Part shown: piece after piece, positions 17,677 through 27,891 of the stretch
Layout of the letters: each line of letters begins with the position of its first letter
Position numbering within the stretch: the stretch's first letter is position 1
Assembly: GCA_030949385.1 (NCBI GenBank)
Contig: JAUZSP010000005.1
Coordinates: 39,146 to 103,145 of the forward strand
DNA: 64,000 nt
Direction of reading: 5' to 3'
DNA from: Gammaproteobacteria bacterium
Lineage (GTDB): Bacteria; Pseudomonadota; Gammaproteobacteria; JAUZRS01
The notes under the pieces: model-generated
Told to the model about the DNA's origin: nothing
The model's input: the letters and a program-made list of their open reading frames with translations, nothing else
Databases searched by the model: none
Made by a program: the position numbers and the translations under genes

Positions 17677-18642
17677 ATGAACGCTGATTATCTCCCTCTT
17701 TTGATTGCCGGTGTCTGCGCCCTACTTTTGTCCGCTTTGGTGTTGGCACTGATTCTGAACGCCAAATTCCGCAGCGATATTTTAGGTGGCGAAGGCGAAG
17801 CTAAAGTGCTCGGTTTTATCTCCGTCAAAGGGGTCGCCATCGTGCTGCTCTGCGGGCTGTTTCTCGGCGGCCTCATCTATCCCCTCAGTGTTGAGAGTAA
17901 AGCGCCTCGCAACCTCAACAACAGCGAACATCAGCAGAAAATTGATGACCTATTGGCGCAACTGCCCAATGAGTTCACCGCTCAAAAAACACCACAACAA
18001 AGCATCAATAAAATCCGTCAACGACTGCAAGAACATCAGCAGTTTCAAAATTTTTTCAATGATCTGCCCATCCCGCTTAACTTTGTGCGTTTTGATCAAG
18101 CAAACCTAAACCTGCAACAATTAAGCAAAACCCAGCAAAAAATTCGACAAGTGGCGACCCAAAACCGAGAGTTCAGCCAACAGCAAGAACTGCTCGATAC
18201 CCAGCTCCAACGCGCTGAACAGCTCAGACAAAATTTACAAACCGAGAACCAACGCTTAAAACAGGCAACCAGCAGCACCGCCAAACAGATAAAAGAGCTG
18301 CAAACGCAACTTAATCAGCAACAAAACACCCCAAAAAGTTTTCTCTTTCAGGTGGACATCATTCGTCAAGATATGGTCAAATTTCACCCCGCCATCGACT
18401 TTGCTTGGAAGCCAGAGCAGAAACAGGAAGCCGCCAAACACGTTCTGGAAGTTCTCGGTAATTTGGGTTATCGTCCCAAACAAGCCAGCGACGATGCGGC
18501 CAAAACAGCACGCCTGATGTTGATTCAATATCAGAAAGCAAAAGGAATTTTACCTGAAGAGGTACAGAAACAGGGGTTATTAGGGCGCGGTACGTTTTTG
18601 CAGTTTATTAATGATTATGTGTTGTTGGAAGAACGAGGGTAA
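17677..18642 (+). CDS. membrane-anchored coiled-coil protein
   Basis: A 321-residue protein with two N-terminal membrane helices (about 7-27 and 50-70). A long Gln-rich coiled coil follows (about 140-225), then a C-terminal domain with 'AAKHVLEVLGNLGYRP' and 'QYQKAKGILPEEV...GRGTF' that looks like a peptidoglycan-binding domain 1 fold. An envelope-structuring role is plausible. An AGGCAAG ribosome-binding site is present. No close family was recognised. Confidence 0.75.
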   Translation: MNADYLPLLIAGVCALLLSALVLALILNAKFRSDILGGEGEAKVLGFISVKGVAIVLLCGLFLGGLIYPLSVESKAPRNLNNSEHQQKIDDLLAQLPNEFTAQKTPQQSINKIRQRLQEHQQFQNFFNDLPIPLNFVRFDQANLNLQQLSKTQQKIRQVATQNREFSQQQELLDTQLQRAEQLRQNLQTENQRLKQATSSTAKQIKELQTQLNQQQNTPKSFLFQVDIIRQDMVKFHPAIDFAWKPEQKQEAAKHVLEVLGNLGYRPKQASDDAAKTARLMLIQYQKAKGILPEEVQKQGLLGRGTFLQFINDYVLLEERG

Positions 18643-18785
18643 GGTCAATAATAATTCATATTCCAGAAAAACACGACACCCCTCTAAACGACAGATCACA
18701 TTTTATTTTGCATCCCTCATTGCCATTTTAATACTGTCTGTATTAAAGGCTTCATAACCAACCCCTCTCTTCTTAGGAGTCTTCC

Positions 18786-19178
18786 ATGACCACCGTCCTT
18801 TACGCTTCACTCGCCACCTTTTTAATCATCTGGCTCTCATTCAACGTCATCAAACTGCGCCGCAAACACCAAATCAGCATCGGTTATGGCGGTAAAAAAG
18901 ACCTCAAACTGGCCACCACCGCCCACTCAAATGCCATTGAGTACCTGCCCATTTCGCTGCTGTTGTTGTTCGCACTGGAACTGAATCAGGCCAACCTGAT
19001 CTTGCTGCACATTTTGGGAATATTGGTGTTTGCCAGCCGAGTGCTGCACGCCAACAGTATTTTGACAGAGAATTTAAAACGCAGAGTATTCGCCATGCAG
19101 ACCACCTTTATCTGCATGACTGTTTTGGCACTGGCTAATTTAGCCTACTTACCTTTTGAGAAATTAAGCGTGGGGTAA
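18786..19178 (+). CDS. MAPEG family membrane protein
   Basis: A 130-residue protein with four hydrophobic segments. It carries the MAPEG signature region ('LATTAHSNAIEYLPISLLLL' and 'SRVLHANSI'), close to the E-R-x-x-x-N/H arrangement of the family. Bacterial MAPEG proteins resemble microsomal glutathione transferases; the substrate is usually unknown. It follows a strong TTAGGAG ribosome-binding site and is convergent with creA, which ends two bases away. Confidence 0.88.
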   Translation: MTTVLYASLATFLIIWLSFNVIKLRRKHQISIGYGGKKDLKLATTAHSNAIEYLPISLLLLFALELNQANLILLHILGILVFASRVLHANSILTENLKRRVFAMQTTFICMTVLALANLAYLPFEKLSVG

Positions 19179-19180
19179 AC

Positions 19181-19633
19181 TCATTGCCGCCAAGGCATGA
19201 TTGGCACAGTAGATATGGAATTCTGCGGGCTGCCGTCAATCAATTTATCGCTGTAGGCCAAATAAACAAACACATTGCGTTTTTTATCTAAAAAGCGCAC
19301 CACATGCAATTTTTTAAACACCAGTGAGGTGCGTTTTGAAAAGACCTCCTCGCCTTTTTTAAGCTTTTCGGTAACTTCAATCGGCCCCACCTGACGACAT
19401 GCGATAGAGGCATTCGACGGATCTTCTTCCAGACCAAAAACCGCTTTCATACCGCCCTTTTTTGCGCGGCTTAAATGGCAGGAAATGCCACTCACTTTTG
19501 GGTCATCAAAGGCTTCGATGACAATTTTATGATTCGCACCCAGCAGTTTAAAGACCGTATCCACACTGCCAATTTCCTCGGCAAACAGCGGACTCACACT
19601 CAACATCGACAGCACCACAAACCACAATTTCAC
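19181..19633 (-). CDS. creA: CreA family periplasmic protein
   Basis: A 150-residue protein with a signal peptide (about 1-18). It carries CreA features: '[13 protein letters not shown]', '[12 protein letters not shown]', '[10 protein letters not shown]' and a terminal 'PIMPW'. Two conserved cysteines could form a disulfide. CreA is conserved in proteobacteria with no established activity. Its ATG overlaps the end of the upstream methyltransferase gene by four bases, so the two are translated from one message although functionally unrelated. Confidence 0.92.
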   Translation of the reverse strand: MKLWFVVLSMLSVSPLFAEEIGSVDTVFKLLGANHKIVIEAFDDPKVSGISCHLSRAKKGGMKAVFGLEEDPSNASIACRQVGPIEVTEKLKKGEEVFSKRTSLVFKKLHVVRFLDKKRNVFVYLAYSDKLIDGSPQNSISTVPIMPWRQ

Positions 19634-21618
19634 TCTATTCCTACTCCCACTAAGGCTTCTTGGTAATGCTCAACGGTCTGCAACCACTGTGCTTGCCCAT
19701 AGCCTTTTAGTAATTGAAAGATATTATCCTGCAAACGATAACAACGCTCACCGCTGGCCGCCTGACGGTACTCTAATAGCTCAGCAGAAAGCAACCTTTG
19801 TAATCCCAACCAATGTTCACTTTTCTGCTGCCACGGCACATAAGCTCGACCGTACACATCACGACAAAACGCCATCACCTGAGGCACCGTTAACCAAGAG
19901 AGCTGAGCCTCATTCCAAGGACGCTCTGGCTCCAGACTTGCCAAAGAGAGCAAACTCAGTGCCGCAACCTCCTGCGACCACGAATTAATCCCCAGATGAT
20001 GCAAACAGTCTCGTGCCTCGTCCAAGCGTCGCCGTGCCTGAGTCGGATCACCGCTCACCAAGGCTCCCTGAGTGAGCAGATCTTCCTCCAACCACGCATC
20101 AATCTGCTGCTGTTGTGGAAACGCATCACCCAATTTTTGCCCCAAAACCTGCAACCGCGCTCGACTGGGGAAGGGCAACAAACGCAGATCCGTCGCATTA
20201 ACTTGTGTGTGACCGTTGAACTGACGGAAATACATGTCCACCAAAGTGGAGTTAAGGTAGAGCATCAAGCCCTTGGCCAGCTTCAAATTCATCTCTTGGC
20301 GCTTGGCGTAAATAATATTAATGTGGTTTTCAAACCCCACCTGCTGATGATCAAACTGCTCTGGATCATACACCACCGCCATCACCCGCCGCCGCTCCTC
20401 CTTGGTGGAAAAACGCCGCACCAAAGTGTAATGCTCATTGGGGCGCAGCACCTTATCACTAAAAGCATCTTGAGCAATGGACTGTGCTTTGCGGCTCTCC
20501 GCCAACGGCCACACCACCGCCCCTTGAGAAAAATGAGCCGGATAAATCATCGGCACACAGCCATCCGCGTAAGGATCACTCTGCAACTGCTCCTTGAGAC
20601 GAAACTCCACCACCGGCCCAGTAGAGACATCCAAACCCAGCTCCTGCAACGAATGCTCAATGCGCGCCATGCGCTCCATCACATGAGAATCCAGCTCACT
20701 GCTGGCCACATGGATAAAACTCTGTTCACTGTCAGCGCGCACCACCTGCGCATGAGGCAACAGACGCAGACTCAAATCATCCAGCTCCGGCCCACTGCTG
20801 GAAGAGAGCAGCACCGGCCTGCGACTGAGATCCTTAACCGCATGCAAAATAATGTTCTCTTGCAGCACATCGTCCTCAGCAAAAGCCTGATCTCGGCTCT
20901 CAAACAGATGCAGTTGACGCAGGCTCATCTGCTCCAGCAACAACTTACGAAACGATAAAAAATAAGGGCCATTACAAAAGCTGCGCGGCACCAGCGCCAC
21001 CAATTCACCGCCCGGAGCCAAGAGGCGAATAGCCAGCGAGAGAAACGCACTGTAGAGATTGTTGCTCTCCAGACCGAGACGGTTGAGCAGTTGGCGATAA
21101 TCAGAACGGCTGCTGATTTTTTTATAAGGCGGATTCAAAATCGCGTGGGTAAAGCCCTCATGCTGCAAACCCTCGCTGAAAAAATCCCCAGCCAAGCGTT
21201 CACCGGCATCAAAAACAAAATCCCGCTCCAATACCTCCGCCTGAAAAGGCAGATCCAGTGTTGCGCAATTGCTCGCCGCATCGTCCATCAAGGCTTGCAA
21301 CGTCTCACACAACACCCCATCGAGTTCATAAGCCGTCACTCGTAGAGAATCGCTGCTCTGCTCACCACGATAGAGGCTCTCCACAAAGGCCGCTGACAGA
21401 CAACCCACCCCCGCTCCCGCATCCAACAGGCGAACCTCACCATCCAGTGGCACGCTGAACAGAGAGGCCATGTAACGTGCCAAGGGGATCGGAGTCATAA
21501 ACTGACCCAGCTCGGCGCGTCGTTTGGCCGTCAAACGTTGCAAGGCCATCTGGTGATAGGCCTCAGCGCGCGCCATTAAATCGGGACAAGCCGCAATTTT
21601 TTCGTCGTTATTGTTCAT
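19630..21618 (-). CDS. orphan Eco57I-type N6-adenine DNA methyltransferase
   Basis: A 662-residue class I SAM-dependent methyltransferase. It has motif X/I ([21 protein letters not shown]) and motif IV NPPY ('[11 protein letters not shown]'), the gamma-class order of Eco57I-like enzymes. The long C-terminal part (about 330-662) probably contains target recognition and DNA-binding segments ('[21 protein letters not shown]'). No endonuclease gene or endonuclease motif was found nearby: creA is downstream and a GGDEF/EAL gene upstream. It may be a regulatory or anti-restriction methylase, or a remnant of a restriction system. Recognition sequence unknown. Confidence 0.85.
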   Translation of the reverse strand: MNNNDEKIAACPDLMARAEAYHQMALQRLTAKRRAELGQFMTPIPLARYMASLFSVPLDGEVRLLDAGAGVGCLSAAFVESLYRGEQSSDSLRVTAYELDGVLCETLQALMDDAASNCATLDLPFQAEVLERDFVFDAGERLAGDFFSEGLQHEGFTHAILNPPYKKISSRSDYRQLLNRLGLESNNLYSAFLSLAIRLLAPGGELVALVPRSFCNGPYFLSFRKLLLEQMSLRQLHLFESRDQAFAEDDVLQENIILHAVKDLSRRPVLLSSSSGPELDDLSLRLLPHAQVVRADSEQSFIHVASSELDSHVMERMARIEHSLQELGLDVSTGPVVEFRLKEQLQSDPYADGCVPMIYPAHFSQGAVVWPLAESRKAQSIAQDAFSDKVLRPNEHYTLVRRFSTKEERRRVMAVVYDPEQFDHQQVGFENHINIIYAKRQEMNLKLAKGLMLYLNSTLVDMYFRQFNGHTQVNATDLRLLPFPSRARLQVLGQKLGDAFPQQQQIDAWLEEDLLTQGALVSGDPTQARRRLDEARDCLHHLGINSWSQEVAALSLLSLASLEPERPWNEAQLSWLTVPQVMAFCRDVYGRAYVPWQQKSEHWLGLQRLLSAELLEYRQAASGERCYRLQDNIFQLLKGYGQAQWLQTVEHYQEALVGVGIE

Positions 21619-21672
21619 AAATCAGAAGGTTAAGCTTGATCAAGGGATCTTCAGTATACTCGATTTAGCGTT

Positions 21673-23909
21673 TTAATCCTCTAGCAACGCCAAAGCCTGA
21701 GACAGAGGCATCACCACACCAACATGCTCCCCTTGAGCGTACTCAATGTCTAAGGCTCGCACCTGCTCCAACAGAGTGGCATCCTTGACGTATTCGGCCA
21801 CACACACCATCTGCATCGACTTGGCCATCGTCACAATCGAACGCACCATCGCCACCGCCACCTCATCATCTTGCATCGCCAACACCAGCTCACCGTCCAG
21901 CTTCAGGATGTCCACCGGCAAATTACGCAAATAAGAAAACGAACACGCACCAGAGCCGTAATCATCCAGCGCAAAACGGCAGCCCTGTTGACGCATCGCC
22001 TCAATAAACCGAATCGCTTGAGAAAAATCGCTCATCGCCGCACTTTCTGTGATCTCAAAACAGAGGCGTTGAGCACACCCCCGTACCGCTTCAGCAAATC
22101 CCCAAACAAGGTTACATTGACCGGATTGGCAAGGGTCTGAGCGGATAAATTAACCCCCAAACAGAACGGTATTTTGCCCTCTTGCATGGCCTGTAACGCG
22201 TTCTCTGTAACCCAAAAATCCAATTCCGACATGCGCCCAAAACGCTCTGCTGCGGGAATAAATTCATCGGGCAAAATCAACGAACCGTCCTCAGCGTGCA
22301 TTCGAATCAACGCTTCATAACGTGGCGGCCCACCCCCTTCTTGCAAAGAGAGCAGCGGCTGACAATACAGCTCCAAATTTCCGGTTGTCAGTGCCGTAGC
22401 CAGATCTTGGCTGCGACGCATCAAGGTACTTCTGCCGCGATGTTTATCTTCAGCAGGGTCAAAAAAGTAAACTTGATTGCGTCCCTGTTGCTTGGCGATA
22501 TAACAAGCTCTGTCTGCCTGTGAAAGCAAAGAGGTTTTGTCATTTGAATAGGCGTTAATCAGCACCAATCCCGCGCTGACACTGATATCAAAGATGTGAC
22601 CTTGATAAGCAAAAGGCAGCTCCCGAATGCCTTGACACAGCTGTGCGGCTTGCTTCACTGCCAACGAAGCCGAACAATTCTGAAAAATAAGAGCAAACTC
22701 ATCCCCACCCAAACGCGCCAAGGTATCCCCATCATGCTGCTCCTGCGACAAATGCTGCGCTAAAAATTTGAGCAGTTGGTCGCCTGCCGAGTGACCGGCT
22801 GTCTCATTGACCACCTTAAAACGATCCACCCCCACAACACAAAGTACACATTCACTTTTTTTAGCGTAAACCTCGCGCAAAGTCTGCTCTAAACGCCACT
22901 CCAACTCCCGACGATTCAACAGCTGAGTCAACGGGTCGTGAGCGGTCATAAAACTCAACTCAGCGGTGCGCGCTCTCACTCGCTGCTCAAGACGGCGGTG
23001 ACTGTCAGCCAAACTCTGCTCCACCCCCAAACGCCGCCGCTCCTCCCGAGCCACCAACCACAATAGACCCAACACCGGCACGATCAGCAACAGCAAAGAA
23101 CTCAGCACCAACCAAGCCCCACGCCAAATATTCTGCGCAATAAAATCATCATCCACCCGATCCAACAACTGCCAACGAGTGCCTGCCACCGCCAGTGGCA
23201 TAGATGAGAAGGTGGAAAAATTCGAGTTCACTGTATCGGTAAGGCCCTCAGCATTCAGCTCTAATGTGCCATTATCACGCCGCTGCAACAGCAACTGATG
23301 GTGCAACGGCTGACTGCGCCTGAGAATATCCGTTAATGCACTCAAATTCAGACTGACAAAAAAATAACGTGTTATGGAATCCGCCAGTGGTGGCAAACGA
23401 GTCACCACATCCACATGATCGCCCTGCTGATTGTGATGCACAAAAATTTCATTGGGCATCTGATAACGGGCGTAATAACGAATGTCTCGCTGGCACGAAG
23501 CACCGACCACACCTTCTGGATCAGACAAACTCAACTGCCCCTGTCTATCGGCCAACGTAAAGTTTTTCACCCCTGGCATAATGCGCTGCAAATCAGGCCA
23601 AAAAGGCGCTTTTTTCGCCTGATTGCCCGACACTTTAGCCCAGCGGTGCAGATCGTCTTGCCACGCCTCGGCAAACAGAGCTGCCAACTGCCGTTCCCGC
23701 TGCAAATAGAGATCAATCTGTTCACTGCTGTTCTGCAACGCTCGGTGAGACATCTCCTGCTGATGCGCTAGAAAGATTTGGTGCTGTTGGTAGACCAGTG
23801 CGCTCAACAACAAACCACTCAACAGCAGCAACACCGCCATCAACAAACTCACAGAACGCGTAATGGGGAGTTTTTTCTGCTCAATAGAAGAATTATATTT
23901 ATATGCCAT
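21673..23909 (-). pseudogene. membrane GGDEF-EAL protein, frameshifted in the EAL domain
   Basis: Reading from 23909 the product has two membrane helices flanking a periplasmic sensor region (about 20-270), a coiled linker, an intact GGDEF domain ('LARLGGDEFALIF') and the first part of an EAL domain. The frame then ends at 22032. The rest of the EAL domain, with FEITES and DDYGSG, continues in another frame from about 22077 to 21673. Adding one base to the C5 run at 22078-22082 (G5 on the coding strand) restores one protein reading KRYGGCAQRLCFEITES. Intact, it would make or degrade cyclic di-GMP; as read, only the cyclase half is complete. The frame is open to a TTG at 23981, but the ATG at 23909 suits the membrane helix. 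Confidence 0.85.
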
Positions 23910-24085
23910 TGCTAACGTAATGTACCAAAACAGGAAAAATAGACTTAAAGGCGATTTGCAGCAGACTACGCCCCTTACCAAAACAGATCAACCATCGCTC
24001 TGGTGCAAAAACAGAACCGTATTTTAAATACCTTGCCCCAATCTTGCTAATTCAACAACACTGTCTAGAGCGAGAAACAGACCTT

Positions 24086-25683
24086 ATGTCCGATCCATTA
24101 CAAAAAATGCACTGCCTGATCATCGACGACTTTGCTTTTATGCGCACCTCGCTCAAAGAGATGTTGCGCAAATCCTTCCAACATCCCATTGATATGGTTG
24201 CCAACGGCGCACAAGCTCTGGAGGCAATGGAAGAACGCAATTACGATGTCATTCTCTGTGATTACCACCTAGGTGACGATCTTGATGGTCAACAGCTACT
24301 GGAAGAAGCACGAGAACGCCAGCTGCTCAAAGCACAAAGCCTGTTTATCATTATCACCGCCGAAACCAGCCTGCCCTTGGTGATGTCTGCCCTTGAGCAG
24401 CGACCGGATGATTATATGGCCAAACCGGTCACCAAAGAGGTCTTGCTGCACCGGCTGAAAAACTGGCACTAAAAAAAGCCAAAACCGCTGACATTCAGCA
24501 ACAGATCCAAACCAAAAATTATCCACATGCCTTAGAACTCTGCACTCAACAGATCGAACAAGAACCGTTTAAAAACGAAGAACTGCATAAACTGGAAGCG
24601 GAAATCCATCTTAAACTGGGAGATCTGGAAAAAGCCAGTGAACTCTATCAACTCGCGCTGGCAGAACGCCCCCTCAGCTGGGCGCGTTTTGGTTTGGCTA
24701 AAATTCATTACCAACAACAAAAATACCAACAAGCCTACGATCTCTTTACTGGCTTAATTAAAGAAAACCGTTTTTATGTAGAAGCAATCGAATGGCTCGC
24801 CAACTGTCAAATAGCCTTAGATCAAACCCTTGAAGCCCAGCAAACACTGGAAAAAGTCACCGCGTTGGCACCGAAAAACATTCAACGACAAAAGAAACTG
24901 GCGAAAATATGTCAGGAAAATCAGGATGAAGCCGGTACTATTTCAGCTTTAAAAGCATGTGTTCGTCACGGCAAACACTCTTTTTTCAGAAGCTCACAAG
25001 AGTACACCCAACTCGCCGAAATCTACTTTGGCAGAAAACAACAAAACAAAGCCATGCTGTTACTCAAAGAAGCGCGAAAAATTTTCAAAACCGATGCCAA
25101 ACAACTATTAAACACCCTGCTACTGGAAGCGGAACTGCAACGGCAAGAGAAACATGTTTTAGATGCAAAACGGCTGCTAAATAACATGCTACGCATGATT
25201 AAAAAAACCGACACCTATTTTGAGCAACAAACCCTACTTGGCATCGCCACACTCTGCTATCACTTAAAAGAAAAAAAATACGGTTTAGAAACCCTGAAAA
25301 AAGTGATTGAAAACAATCACGACAACCGGCAGGTGTTAGAAACAATCAATGAGCTACTAGAGAGCCTCTCGGAACACCCCTCAAAACCGATTATTTTAGA
25401 ACACTCGCAACACATTTCTCAGCGTAATGACGAAGGCGTTGCCTTGTTTGAATCCGGCAAACTGCTACAAGCGCAAACCTACTTTTTAAGCCTTTCGGAG
25501 CAGATCCCTTTTAATCGTTCCATCACCATCAATACCGTCAGAATCATGATTCTTGGCATGAAGAACAACTTAGTTAGCCGAGATGTAATGAAAAAAACCC
25601 AGCAACTGCTGGCACGACTCAACACCATCGCTCCCAATGAACCGCAATTGCCCATTTTACAAAACGCCCTCAACAACCTCTAA
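24086..25683 (+). pseudogene. response regulator with TPR output domain, frameshifted at the junction
   Basis: Frame 24086-24472 encodes a CheY-like receiver (IIDDFAFMR; phospho-acceptor Asp in VILCDYHLG; Lys in AKPVTKE). From about 24463 the neighbouring frame runs to 25683 with TPR repeats ('NYPHALELCTQQIEQEP', 'QKYQQAYDLFTGLI'), although no start codon lies near its beginning. One extra A in the A5 run at 24458-24462 gives a continuous 'HRLKKLALKKAKTADIQQQ', matching the known receiver-linker-TPR architecture. Without correction only a stand-alone receiver is made. The output is probably protein-protein contact. The cognate kinase is likely the next gene. Confidence 0.85.
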
Positions 25684-25703
25684 CCTCAAAAGGACAACAA
25701 ACA

Positions 25704-26399
25704 ATGGATTTTCCAGAGATCAATATTGATGTCTCTCAAGTGTTGGCCACCTCAACCCACGACATCAAACACTCACTCGGTATTCTGCTCAATCAGATCA
25801 CCTCTCTGAGCAACAACAATCAAGAGATTAACCCCGACACTCAGAGCCAACTGAAACACCTCGAATACGAGATCAAACGCATCGACAACAACGTGGTTAA
25901 ATCACTCACCCTCTACAAGCTCAACCAAAAACAGTATCTATTGGACATCCAACAACACTCGGTGCGCGACTGTTTTGAAGAACTGGCCGCCGAATATCAG
26001 CAGCTGATGCAGAGCAAAAACATCACCATCGAGATTCAGTGTGACGACGACCTACTCTGGTATTTTGACCGTAATTTAATCATGGGTTCGCTCTCCACTT
26101 TACTCAATAACGCCTACCGCTACAGCAAAGATAAAATTGTCCTGCACGCAGAACGAGACACCAGCACCCTCTCCCTCTACATCAAAGACAACGGCTCCGG
26201 TTACCCCACAGAGATTCTGGTTAATCCCAACAAACCAACGCAAAAAGAGAGCGGTTTTAGCTCTCACAACACCGGCCTTGGCATCTATTTCACCACTAAA
26301 ATTGCCAAACTGCACCGCTTAAACGACCGCCAAGGCCACATCAGCATCAGCAATCAAGGCATCGACAACGGCGGTCAGTTTGGCATTCACCTGCCCTGA
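25704..26399 (+). CDS. soluble sensor histidine kinase
   Basis: A 231-residue kinase without membrane segments or a separate sensor domain. The H-box is 'STHDIKHSLG' (phospho-acceptor His about residue 17 or 21). The ATPase domain has an N-box ('LLNNAYRYSKD'), G1 ('IKDNGSGYP') and G2 ('NTGLGIYFTTKIAKLH'). It starts 20 bases after the TPR response regulator ends, with an AAAGGAC ribosome-binding site, so the two form a two-component pair. Lacking its own sensor, it may be driven by a partner protein. Confidence 0.85.
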   Translation: MDFPEINIDVSQVLATSTHDIKHSLGILLNQITSLSNNNQEINPDTQSQLKHLEYEIKRIDNNVVKSLTLYKLNQKQYLLDIQQHSVRDCFEELAAEYQQLMQSKNITIEIQCDDDLLWYFDRNLIMGSLSTLLNNAYRYSKDKIVLHAERDTSTLSLYIKDNGSGYPTEILVNPNKPTQKESGFSSHNTGLGIYFTTKIAKLHRLNDRQGHISISNQGIDNGGQFGIHLP

Positions 26400-26430
26400 G
26401 AGCAAAAACCAGCGGATAAGCGACTCCAAA

Positions 26431-27495
26431 GTGGTTAAAATCAGCGCCTTTAACCACCGCCCAGAGTCCGTTTTCATGCTGCCCACCGCCCTCACCAGCC
26501 CAGACAACTTTCGTCACTCCTTTAGCGACGGCCTATTAAAACTGCTCGATTACCCCGAATTGGGCAGTTTTATTCTGGTACTGGCCAACGCACACTTTGA
26601 TCAACGCCTGCAAAACCGACTACAAAAACCGCTGCAACAACGCTACCAACAGCTGAAACAGGCCGATCACAGCAGTGCCGCAGCAGACGATCTGGTGGTC
26701 TTTTCACAACTGGTTGAAATGGGGTTGGAAAACATCGAAGCAGTTCAATTTAAACAACTTGATGATTGGCAACTGCAATTTAATCCGCTGCGTGCTCTGC
26801 GCCCACAACGTCTGAGCAACAGCGTTATTGATTCACTCCAGCGTCCGTTTAACGATCAGGGCTTTCACTTTGATAAAGCCTTTCTGAAAAAAGAGATTTT
26901 TTGGTCAGGCGAACTGCTCGGGCGCAGGGTAGACCTGTTTTACAACAAATTTCCCTTTGCCAATCTGCACAGCCTGTTGGTCATCGAGACCGAGCAGCAT
27001 CACCCGCAATATCTGCAAAAATCAGAGTTTGATTATCTCTGGCAACTGACCCAACAACTGGAGCAGACCTTGTCTGGGGTCGGTTTTTCTTACAACGCTT
27101 ACGGCGCTTATTCATCGGTCAATCATCTGCATTTTCAGATGTTTATTGCTAAACAAGAGCTGCCCCTAACAAGCCGCAAGTGGCAACACAACGGCGGTGC
27201 CACCCCTTATCCAAGCCACTGCTTTCGTTTTGATGATCCCGCAGAGGCGTGGCAGTCCCTTCAGAATCTGCACCAACAACAACAGAGCTATAACTTTGTC
27301 TGCTTAGCCAATGGCTTTTACCTGCTGCCGCGCCGCCTGCAAGGCAGCTACCAACATCAAAATTGGACGGCTGGGTTTGCTTGGGCTGAAATGAGCGGTG
27401 CCTTTATCACATTTGATAAACAGCGCTTTGAGCAACTCACAACCACCGACATTGAAGAAGAATTTAAAAAACTACGTCTGCCAATAAGCATGTGA
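26431..27495 (+). CDS. HIT-superfamily nucleotidyltransferase/phosphorylase-like protein
   Basis: The core carries 'SSVNHLHFQMFIAKQELPL', an H-x-H-x-Q motif of the HIT/GalT fold as in GDP-sugar phosphorylases and related uridylyltransferases. An upstream 'YNKFPFANLHSLLVIE' segment also fits. Activity on a nucleotide sugar or dinucleotide is plausible; the substrate is unknown. The start is uncertain: GTG 26431 (GGATAAG upstream) is chosen, ATG 26476 is possible, and the frame is open to 26380, overlapping the kinase stop. It probably belongs to the same transcript as the kinase. Confidence 0.7.
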   Translation: MVKISAFNHRPESVFMLPTALTSPDNFRHSFSDGLLKLLDYPELGSFILVLANAHFDQRLQNRLQKPLQQRYQQLKQADHSSAAADDLVVFSQLVEMGLENIEAVQFKQLDDWQLQFNPLRALRPQRLSNSVIDSLQRPFNDQGFHFDKAFLKKEIFWSGELLGRRVDLFYNKFPFANLHSLLVIETEQHHPQYLQKSEFDYLWQLTQQLEQTLSGVGFSYNAYGAYSSVNHLHFQMFIAKQELPLTSRKWQHNGGATPYPSHCFRFDDPAEAWQSLQNLHQQQQSYNFVCLANGFYLLPRRLQGSYQHQNWTAGFAWAEMSGAFITFDKQRFEQLTTTDIEEEFKKLRLPISM

Positions 27496-27523
27496 GTCAC
27501 CTTAGTCCGGCAACCAAGCACGG

Positions 27524-27589
27524 TTTCAGGCCTGAAAACAGCCTAATCCGCCCCTTAAGCGCAATAAGCTTGCTTTTCAGTGCTGAAAA
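27524..27589. promoter_or_regulatory. two spaced TTTCAG..CTGAAA palindromes
   Basis: TTTCAGGCCTGAAA at 27524-27537 and TTTTCAGTGCTGAAAA at 27574-27589 share the half-site TTTCAG/CTGAAA, with centres 51 bases apart. The second lies between the -35 and -10 of the promoter of the following small gene, a typical repressor-site position. Confidence 0.5.
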
Positions 27590-27599
27590 AGTCTAATAT
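27570..27599 (+). promoter_or_regulatory. predicted sigma-70 promoter of the DUF2892 gene
   Basis: TTGCTT (27570-27575), an 18-base spacer, then TAATAT (27594-27599). It lies 44 bases upstream of the ATG at 27643. Confidence 0.5.
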
Positions 27600-27642
27600 A
27601 AGCAAATTCTTATAAACCCTAAGTCTCTTGGAGAAGATTATT

Positions 27643-27831
27643 ATGACCATTGATCGCATTGTTTTAGCCGTTGCCGGTACCGTTGTTTTGGCCAGCTCAG
27701 CCCTGTCTCACTACCACGACGTTAACTGGTTGTTCCTGACCGCCTTTGTCGGTTTCAACTTGCTGCAATCAGCCTTCACCGGTTTCTGCCCACTGGCCAT
27801 GATTCTGAAAAAATTAAACATAGGCTCATAA
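27643..27831 (+). CDS. DUF2892 family small inner-membrane protein
   Basis: A 62-residue protein with two membrane helices (about 4-22 and 30-48) and the family end pattern '[12 protein letters not shown]'. This matches DUF2892, the domain also found at the C-terminus of YgaP-like rhodanese proteins. In sulfur bacteria such proteins often lie with sulfur-transfer genes, but none is adjacent here. The ATG at 27643 is chosen because GGAGAAG lies 7-8 bases upstream; an earlier in-frame start at 27628 is possible. A terminator follows directly, so it is a single-gene unit. Confidence 0.85.
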   Translation: MTIDRIVLAVAGTVVLASSALSHYHDVNWLFLTAFVGFNLLQSAFTGFCPLAMILKKLNIGS

Positions 27832-27841
27832 GCCAACACAC

Positions 27842-27881
27842 AAAAACCGGTCAGGATAGTGAATATCTTGACCGGTTTTTT
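27842..27881. terminator. bidirectional rho-independent terminator
   Basis: Arms AAAAACCGGTCA and TGACCGGTTTTT (with one bulge) flank an AT-rich loop, with A and T runs on both sides. It separates the DUF2892 gene from the convergent rlmKL. Confidence 0.85.
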
Positions 27882-27891
27882 TGTGCCTGCG

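Noticed and set aside
19996..20958. 320-codon plus-strand frame
   Set aside because: Antisense to the adenine methyltransferase, with no recognisable domain.
24458..24477. Programmed -1 frameshift site joining receiver and TPR frames
   Set aside because: The sequence is GAAAAAC rather than a classic X-XXY-YYZ heptamer, and no downstream stem was evident; a single-base indel is simpler.
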